Shown here: positions 35,837 through 41,786 of the stretch, piece after piece
Layout: each line of letters opens with the position of its first letter
How positions within the stretch are numbered: the first letter of the stretch is position 1
NCBI RefSeq assembly: GCF_001039355.2
Contig: NW_019775567.1
Span: 97,426 to 139,211 of the forward strand
DNA from: Lingula anatina
Taxonomy: Eukaryota; Brachiopoda; Lingulata; Lingulida; Lingulidae
Reading direction: 5' to 3'
Length of the DNA stretch: 41,786 nt
The notes under the pieces: generated by a model
What the model saw: the letters and a program-made list of their open reading frames with translations, nothing else
Databases searched by the model: none
Told to the model about the DNA's origin: nothing
Made by a program: the position numbers and the translations under genes

Positions 35837-36723
35837 CCACATACCCCCTTCAGAAATGACATCCTACATCATTGTAGGCAATAATCAATATGTCATTATA
35901 ACAGCATTACTGTTCCATTTCAATGTGTAAGAATTAGATTTAGAAAAATTTTCACCTGAGGAAATCTCATCTGATGATTTATCAGATGTTTGGACTTAAA
36001 GATAAAAGTAACATCCACCTCTGCCACCTGTTTCTCTATTCAGGCTAAAACTTTCCTCACAAAACAATACAACTGCTTCTAATATCATGTCTAAATGTTT
36101 TTGTTTGTAATAAGACTGGATGGATCAGCATCATAACACTTAACAATCACAGCTTATATACATATGCACAGTCCACATTGGGGGGGGGGGCTGTTGTAAG
36201 GGCCTTTTTATTAGCATTATAGATCTTATACCATGATTTATCTGATTTTTTTTAATCAATTGATAAAACTTTTACTATAAGTATCACATGCTTTTATCAT
36301 CTTTACATTTGTCTTTACATTCATCAATTATGTATAATTTCACAAAAGTCAGCCAGATTATGATAACAGCAACTGATCCAGATTGACCCCATCATAAAGA
36401 CCATACTTTGAGGATGTATTATCATCTATTATGTAGTGGTTTAAGGCCGATTACCTCTGATTAGCTATAACAATAGTTGTTGATGTTTATACCCTAATAC
36501 TTGACCACCAGCTTGACCAACTGACCTGTGCCACCTGTTAGTGTTTGTGAACTTAATTAAGTGTTTTGTTGCGGTGATCATGAAGGTAATGAGTTACATA
36601 AATACTAGTAAGTATTTCACAATATAACAAGGAGAAAGAGGTTGTAGAGAAAGTTTAGGGGTCATCCATTTTTTTTATGATCATTTTCACAAGCCGACTA
36701 ACCATAGGCATGCATAAACTTAC

Positions 36724-36801
36724 TGTGAATCCACCCATCAAGTTGAATCCCAGTGAATGATTCTTCCTCTCCAATATTACTGTAATATTTTCCTCTGTTG
36801 G
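36724..36801 (-). CDS. PDZRN3-like: PDZRN3/4-like exon: start of PDZ domain 1
   Basis: A 26-codon exon with clean borders: a CACATTTCAG acceptor just above 36801 and an ACA|GTAAGT donor below 36724, phase 0 at both ends. It therefore joins in frame to the upstream zinc-finger exon ending in CLQ. The product reads NITVILERKNHSLGFNLMGG after a short PTEE lead. This is the first beta strand of a PDZ domain, the SLGF carboxylate-binding loop and the second strand ending in a Gly-Gly turn. Vertebrate PDZRN4 has a very similar stretch (LTIVLERENDTLGFNIIGG) at the same place, directly after its coiled coil. The intron to the previous exon is about 2.5 kb. The domain would bind C-terminal peptides of membrane receptors. 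I am confident of the exon; which vertebrate paralogue is closest is open. Confidence 0.9.
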
Positions 36802-37559
36802 CTGAAATGTGGAATCATGGAAAATACTCAGAAACATCAGAACATTTCATTATCATATTTTGCTACATGTATTTTCCTTTACCTTTTTTCCAAAGCTCTA
36901 AAAAAGGTAAAAGTAGTGAAAAATACAAGGAATAAAAAAAGTGTAATGAAATTGTTTTCTTATAAATATTATTTTTACAGGTAGAAATGGCAAAACATCC
37001 TTTTACAAATGAATAAAACATCTTTTGAAATAGAGAATATCACTATAAAAGTAACATTTGTATGTCTAATATATAGCTATAGATTACAGATAAAAATGGC
37101 ATTAATATTAAATCAACCAAATATTGTCTCCCTTTTTACCCCAGTGAGAATTCAAACTTTAAACAGAGAATCATTCTCCATTTGTTGAAATAGTAACTGA
37201 ATATCCTTGCTATGTATTTGAACTAAATATTTGCAAATCATTATTATCTTGCTTTACCTTTTGTTTATTCATTCTGAATAAACAATATTGGCAACTTTAT
37301 TTTCAAGGGAAAACATACAAGAGGAATTACTTAATTTACAGTAAAATTGTCACTTTGAAAGTATTTATTGTAAAGCAGTGATATTAAAACATTCGAAACA
37401 GACAAATTCTAAGCTCTGAATCCTGTTTTTTTAACACAGTCTAGAGATTTTGTTTTTTGGTTGCAGACATATCAACCATTACATAATATGACTGAAGAAT
37501 CAATACATGTAATACGCAGGACATTTTGTTAACACCACTTCATAAATCAAAAGTAATGG

Positions 37560-37720
37560 TCAGTTGTGGCGCACGGTATTGAATTCTGTAAAACCATGGA
37601 ATTCAATTCCAAGACAAATGTTTGCAAATTAGCCAGTCCAGCTAAAGCGCTTCTACATAATCAATAAACATTGGTGATCAGTATAGAGAAGGGTGTAAAT
37701 CTAGCCACGACTAAGTTCAT
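37560..37720 (+). mobile_element. Possible tRNA-derived SINE
   Basis: TGGCGCACGGT at 37567-37577 resembles an A box with one misfit. AATTCAATTCC at 37600-37610 resembles a B box at 8 of 11 positions, at a normal distance. It sits in the PDZRN-like intron. No cloverleaf and no second copy was seen in the window. Confidence 0.35.
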
Positions 37721-38022
37721 CCTTTTCACAAAGGAAAGTATGTTCGGTATCTCTTGTTGTATTATTACACAATTCCTACAAGATACAAATTAATTAGCTC
37801 TCTGAAAAAACACCTGTATCCCCCCCTTTTCAAATGCTGAATAATCATCATGAAAAGCAAATAAAAAACAGAGGTAGGTGCTTATATGACACTCATATTA
37901 ACAAGGGTCTTTCAATACCCCCTAAAAATACATACATACATACATGCATACATTAAAAAAAACAGAAAAAAACAAAAGATAGGTGATAGTATGAAAATCA
38001 TAAAACAAAGGTGATCAATTCT

Positions 38023-38041
38023 CTCTCTCACTCTCTTTGTA

Positions 38042-38090
<49 letters not shown>

Positions 38091-38103
38091 AACACACACA
38101 CAC
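38023..38103. repeat. (CT)n(CA)n microsatellite
   Basis: CT-rich followed by interrupted CA repeats, within the PDZRN-like intron. Confidence 0.95.
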
Positions 38104-39082
38104 TGCTACGCATAGCATAAACACTTTCTTGAAAAACAAGCCACCACAGAGAGTCAGGTGGTGATATGACACTGATAATGATATAACGGTGATAAATTCC
38201 TCTCAATTACACCATAATTATAGCAACAGACAGCCGACAAATCAAGTTTCACTGCCTCGTGTTAACTCAGGACAAAAATGAAAAATTAGGAGGGTCTTAG
38301 AAGTATTGTTTTCACATTATTTGTTTCTCTTACTCCTAAGAGAAGAAACATTAGCTAGATACAGGTCAGCCGGTGAATTTTTTCTTTGGCTTCTGCAATT
38401 ACTTTAAGAAAATTACAAAAAAGAGGGAAGAGTTTTTTTATAAGGTATGAAAATTAGTTCTGTTCATACATGGACTTTGTTTTTATATTTTGTTCTTCTT
38501 CTCCCTCGAGATGAAAGAACTCCAGCAATATAAAAATGAATCCTAAATGACAGAACTGCAGAGGGTGATAAGAACCAAACTGTCAAGATGGACTGGGAAC
38601 TTGTTCAATCATGGCCAGCCAGTTGGTTCTCTGTCTCACACGTGAAGATATATGTCAAGAATTCTTCAGTCATTTTATTCTCTCAATATCAATTTCCTTT
38701 CTCCCATATTAAATTTTTTCTTAGTCATGCACAAACAAAGACATTCTCCTTTTTTAATGTCTTAAATATAAAATTATTAAACTAATGAAAAATTATACAT
38801 TCATTTAAATTACATTTACATTAAATTGTCTTAAAATACCCTCTAACCTTTGGTAATATTATGTCTACTCCTTTCTTATTTTATAGGTATCTTTTGATAG
38901 GGACAATTACTGTCGCTCCAAGCTGACAAATCTGTCAATTAATATCCCTGTTAATTACAGTATCTGATTATGAGGAACTTCATTGTTTCAATCTTGGTGG
39001 TTTGTGTATGTTGTGTGTTAGCCCCTGCTACCACTGTAGCACAAAAAAAGCATGCAATATAGAACTCCCTTTTTCACTGTTT

Positions 39083-39084
<2 letters not shown>

Positions 39085-39133
<49 letters not shown>
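39085..39133. repeat. (TA)n microsatellite
   Basis: About 24 units, roughly 145 bases downstream of the zinc-finger exon donor. Confidence 0.95.
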
Positions 39134-39136
<3 letters not shown>

Positions 39137-39168
39137 TGCAAATACAAGGCTTTTTTCATGATACCTAC

Positions 39169-39171
<3 letters not shown>

Positions 39172-39203
<32 letters not shown>

Positions 39204-39208
39204 CGTGC
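39172..39208. repeat. (TG)n microsatellite
   Basis: TG repeat ending in GCGTGCGTGC, 70 bases inside the intron. On the minus strand it gives the Thr-His tail of the read-through frame. Confidence 0.95.
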
Positions 39209-39276
39209 ATGCATGTATGCATGCACACAAGGGGAAGGGGAAAACTTTGAATTAATATCATTACAGAAGGTCTCAC

Positions 39277-39780
39277 CTGTAAGCATGACAGACTGTAAGT
39301 TGATAAAGATGACAGCTGACTTTTGCAATCCACTAATCTCTTCTGAAAGTGTTCCACCTGGAATTTCAACTCACTATGCAGCTCTGCAATCTGTCCAAGT
39401 AGCATCTTTTCTCGTTTGCCATAATTTGTCGTAAGTTTCCGCAGCTGGTTTTTTGCAGAACGAAGCTCCAATTCTTGACTGGTCACATGATTTCGTAACG
39501 CTTGTAGGCAGTCGTGATTTTCTGAATTCTTTGGCATCAGGGGCAGTTGGCATCCCTTCTGGCAAAATCCTTGAGGGCGAAACGAGCACCATGTGGATTC
39601 GTGTTCCTCCAATGCATTTAAACTCACCATAGCTCCGCAGCCCTGGTTTCTACACTGTATTGGTCTCCACCTACATTCCTTCATATGCCTCTGTAAAGAT
39701 GACAGTTTCATTCTCTCCTGGCAACCTCTGGTGAAATATTCACAAGAAACTTCCATGTGTCTTGTATTGTATTGTACCAT
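39277..39780 (-). CDS. PDZRN3-like: PDZRN3/4-like exon: TRAF-type zinc fingers plus coiled coil
   Basis: Internal coding exon of 168 codons on the minus strand. The translation has three zinc-binding modules in a row: C13-x6-C20-x11-H32-x3-C36, C43-x4-C48-x11-H60-x4-C65 and C73-x3-C77-x11-H89-x-C91. Residues about 97-160 are charged and heptad-like, as in a coiled coil. Short stretches match the region after the RING finger of vertebrate PDZRN3/PDZRN4 as I recall it: the CRNQGC module, the GFCQKGCQLPL segment, the HDCLQALRNH segment and GKREKMLLGQIAELHSEL at about 121-138. In that family this region follows a RING finger and precedes two PDZ domains; the proteins act as E3 ubiquitin ligases and scaffolds, for example at the muscle MuSK complex. 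The donor is CAG|GTGAGA just below 39277, phase 0. The upstream border is less sure: I place it at an AG directly before the ATG at 39780, because an in-frame stop lies just beyond. The pyrimidine tract there is weak. Reading past the donor runs into a (TG)n tract and is not coding. Confidence 0.9.
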
Positions 39781-39871
39781 CTATGATGCACTGATATACT
39801 TCTACAACAGTTCCCTACTTTCTATATTCTCCTAAAATCTTTTTAAAAAGAGACTCTCTATAATAAATTTC

Positions 39872-39903
<32 letters not shown>

Positions 39904-40079
39904 GCTGGTAATCTTCTCCCAAGTTGCTCAACTTTGTAAAAATGTCAAGTAACCTGGTATTTTTAAGGGCATCAATCCTGTGGGAAAAAAAGCGCAAACC
40001 GTTTCTATGTAAAAAAAATAAATAAACATCAACAAGAAAAGTTGAGATTATAAGACAAAATATAAAAGAAAAATGCAGA

Positions 40080-40570
40080 CATGCGCGCCGCTGTCTTCAG
40101 AAGCACTTTTCAGTTCTTTGCACCAATGTTTCACTTTAAACTAAAATTACTCGTAATACGCTGTTGACCAATACTGCGTCCGTGTTAATGAACATCCGAT
40201 ATAGCCTACGAGCGTCCCTTAAAACGCAACAACTGTCACTGTCAGCTCACCAGATATGCAACAACAAACAAACACAGCGACGTGTACAACAAACAAGCCT
40301 AGCGACAGCCTCCACTGGCGTTGACTGAAACTGAAAATATTTCTGTCCCGTAATATTATTGTGTTCATTATTCTACCAAGTCACTGCCCGCCTATCGCTG
40401 CCTCCGAGGAACGCGGCAATTACAGATAATCTCCTTACTGCTCCGCGTGCTGGCTGTTTGACTGGGGATCGATCCATGAATTCTAAGAAAATGACTGGGA
40501 AGCTGTTATCACCATGATGAAATAGGACGTTGCGCTCGAGCCATGTGCTCCGCGTGCACACGGGTTCGAG
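40080..40570 (-). promoter_or_regulatory. Candidate CpG-rich promoter/5' exon region
   Basis: This block has many CpG dinucleotides (for example GCGCGCCGC near 40083 and clusters around 40390-40400, 40443 and 40527-40570) in a window where CpG is otherwise sparse. It lies a few hundred bases upstream of the first recognised exon of the minus-strand gene. On the minus strand, a possible donor ATCTG|GTGAGC occurs with its exon edge at 40251. This would suit a short untranslated first exon. No TATA box or start site was identified. If real, it would be an internal promoter giving a transcript that lacks the RING finger. Inference from composition and position only. Confidence 0.35.
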
Positions 40571-40974
40571 GCTAATTAGTTCACGAGACTCCCCTCCCCC
40601 CCCCCCCTTCCCCCCACCCACACACAAACCACCGCTCTGAGCCATGTCGTGATGTGGTTGGTATTTAATTTTTAAGATTAATTGAGGGTAGGATCTGGTG
40701 ATCAAAGATATTAAAAGATGTTCCCTCTAACAGTCGGATCCAGGATTTTGCTGGAGAGGCAACTGGATAGGGCAAAAAAATTGTCGAGCGAATCAAATAT
40801 AAAACAGGACATTCAAAAAATCAATGAGTCGTGTTGGTCTGGAGCACATGGATGAAAGACATATACAAAGATCATATGGTTTTTATCTCGTTTCTCTGGT
40901 AAATTTTTTTCATGTGAGAAGAGAAAGAATGGGTACCGCATTGACAACCCCCCCCCCCTCCTCGGACCACCTCA

Positions 40975-40975
40975 T

Positions 40976-41020
<45 letters not shown>
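40975..41020. repeat. (CT)n(CA)n microsatellite
   Basis: CT units followed by about 15 CA units. Confidence 0.95.
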
Positions 41021-41023
<3 letters not shown>

Positions 41024-41545
41024 CGTCCACACATACTCAATGACTAGCATCCCCACCCATTTGTTCTGATGCGGAACAGTGTTTTCCAATTTTACTCCGG
41101 TGTAGATGGATAGGCCCTATAGCTTGTCGCGTTGATTCAAAATCACTGCTGGATCAAGGAGACAGTGAAGACTCTTTTCTGATACCGATTTGTATATTTG
41201 TTGCTTATTGTTACCAACTTCACTCAAGAGGAGAAATATTGCATATTTTTCGGCGGGTTATTAGAACTTATTTCGTTTGTTTTTGCGCTAGTCAATGTTT
41301 CTTTTGCGTATCTCAGCACCTTCGGTTTTTTCTTTTTCTTAAAATCATGATGCTTGAAAACTGTAACTGACAGTAATGAAATTATTGAATTAATCAATAG
41401 CTGTCATTTCTTTTAATTAAGTATTTTTTTTTATCATAATAAGAAGACTGATTCCCTTCACCCCGACAATTGTTCCAATCTTTCAAGCCAAAAAATTTAG
41501 TCTTATTCTACCCAAGAAAAACCACTGGCTATAGAAGTGAAAAAT

Positions 41546-41680
41546 TGCGCCTGTTTTATAATAACTTGGACGAATTAAATGTCCAAGATGATAACAAAGA
41601 CATAAATAATGCCTCAGACTAAAGTTCAGTAGACTGCTATGGATTTACTTTGCACTCAAGTAGACCAAATTTTAGTCTTA
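41546..41680. repeat. Dispersed repeat, copy 2
   Basis: Counterpart of 32285-32410, ending in CAAGTAGACCAAATTTTAGTC. It is followed by a 32-base T tract at 41686-41717. Confidence 0.4.
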
Positions 41681-41682
41681 TG

Positions 41683-41720
<38 letters not shown>

Positions 41721-41786
41721 GTTTTTTTTACATATTCATTCATTTATTTTATCAAAAAAGGGGGATTCATTTTGATAGTCCATAGC

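Larger units (their letters stand above)
31420..36723. other. Intron between the two PDZ1 exons
   Basis: 5.3 kb with no recognised exon. It holds dispersed repeat copy 1, a G-rich run at 32557-32590, a GC-richer segment at 33140-33870 with short open pieces on both strands that I cannot assign, the hairpin at 35475, the tandem duplication at 35701 and a G run at 36180-36190. Confidence 0.55.
36802..39276. other. Intron between the zinc-finger and PDZ1 exons
   Basis: 2.5 kb, bounded by the GTGAGA donor and the CACATTTCAG acceptor. It contains simple repeats and the possible SINE at 37560-37720; nothing coding was recognised. Confidence 0.65.
31321..39780 (-). other. PDZRN3-like: Partial PDZRN3/4-like gene (three exons, two introns)
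   Basis: The three exons together give 227 in-frame codons: zinc fingers 13-91, coiled coil about 97-160, PDZ1 start 173-194 and PDZ1 middle 195-227. The RING finger expected before residue 1 is missing from the window, and so are the PDZ1 end, PDZ2 and the long C-terminal region. The gene is thus open at both ends. Intron 36802-39276 holds a (TA)n, a (TG)n, a CT/CA tract and a SINE-like piece. Intron 31420-36723 holds a dispersed repeat, two small structured repeats and a G-rich run. No frameshift or stop interrupts the recognised exons, so the gene looks functional. Confidence 0.85.
39781..41786. other. Upstream flank of the PDZRN-like gene
   Basis: No zinc-binding cysteine cluster that could be the RING exon was found on the minus strand here. 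The stretch holds a T tract at 39878-39903, the CpG-rich block at 40080-40570, a C-rich run near 40590-40620, a CT/CA microsatellite at 40975-41020, one copy of a dispersed repeat at about 41546-41680 and a T tract at 41686-41717. A possible 24-nt mini-exon at 39954-39977 is discussed in the findings. Confidence 0.5.

Noticed and set aside
38023-38103. CRISPR-like or coding repeat
   Set aside because: Plain dinucleotide microsatellite; no spacers or unit structure.
39169-39276. Extension of the zinc-finger exon frame into a Thr-His tail
   Set aside because: A canonical CAG|GTGAGA donor lies at 39277/39276, and the tail is translated (TG)n repeat.
40373-40705. 110-codon minus-strand frame in the CpG-rich block
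   Set aside because: It has no RING cysteines and includes a Gly run from C/G homopolymer. It fits a 5' flank better than a protein.

Overview
The window looks like metazoan nuclear DNA. It is AT-rich, almost gene-empty, full of simple repeats, and carries split exons with GT/AG borders, tRNA-derived SINE-like sequence and several DNA transposons. No bacterial operon, rRNA gene, CRISPR array or intact tRNA gene is visible. The only gene I can support is on the minus strand. It is a homologue of the PDZRN3/PDZRN4 (LNX3-type) RING-TRAF-PDZ proteins. Its relatively sparse, long-intron layout and single-copy look suggest an invertebrate animal (a marine lophotrochozoan or another invertebrate is possible), but I cannot name the species.

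Gene layout, reading the minus strand from high to low coordinates: a CpG-richer block at about 40.08-40.57 kb that may be a promoter or first exon; an exon at 39780-39277 encoding three TRAF-type zinc-finger modules and a coiled coil; an exon at 36801-36724 encoding the start of the first PDZ domain with its carboxylate-binding loop; and an exon at 31419-31321 encoding the middle of that PDZ domain. All three exons join in phase 0 with good splice donors. The RING-finger exon is not in the window. The rest of PDZ1 and everything downstream were not found, so 1-31320 is probably one very long intron (or holds exons I could not recognise). The protein would be a cytoplasmic scaffold and ubiquitin ligase-type adaptor.

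Mobile and repeat DNA: the best structure is at 4513-7599. There, a roughly 3.1 kb unclassified DNA transposon has terminal inverted repeats, a likely TAAA target duplication and eight copies of the 11-mer TTACGGACGGA. A 1145 bp piggyBac-like element (TTAA duplication, 13 bp inverted ends, broken transposase fragments) has inserted into it. A G-run-bounded MITE family occurs four times (about 10.5, 23.6, 25.6 and 26.4 kb), and two of the copies flank a 610 bp run of N. Foldback elements lie at 7841-8036 and 30921-31040, and SINE-like A/B boxes lie at 71-120 and 37567-37610.

Most remaining sequence is low-coding AT-rich intron or intergenic DNA. A few blocks of higher complexity (about 8.9-9.2, 14.2-14.4, 19.6-20.1, 23.9-24.2, 28.6-28.8, 30.1-30.3 and 34.15-34.5 kb) stand out and could be conserved regulatory elements. 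That is inference only, since no cross-species comparison was possible.
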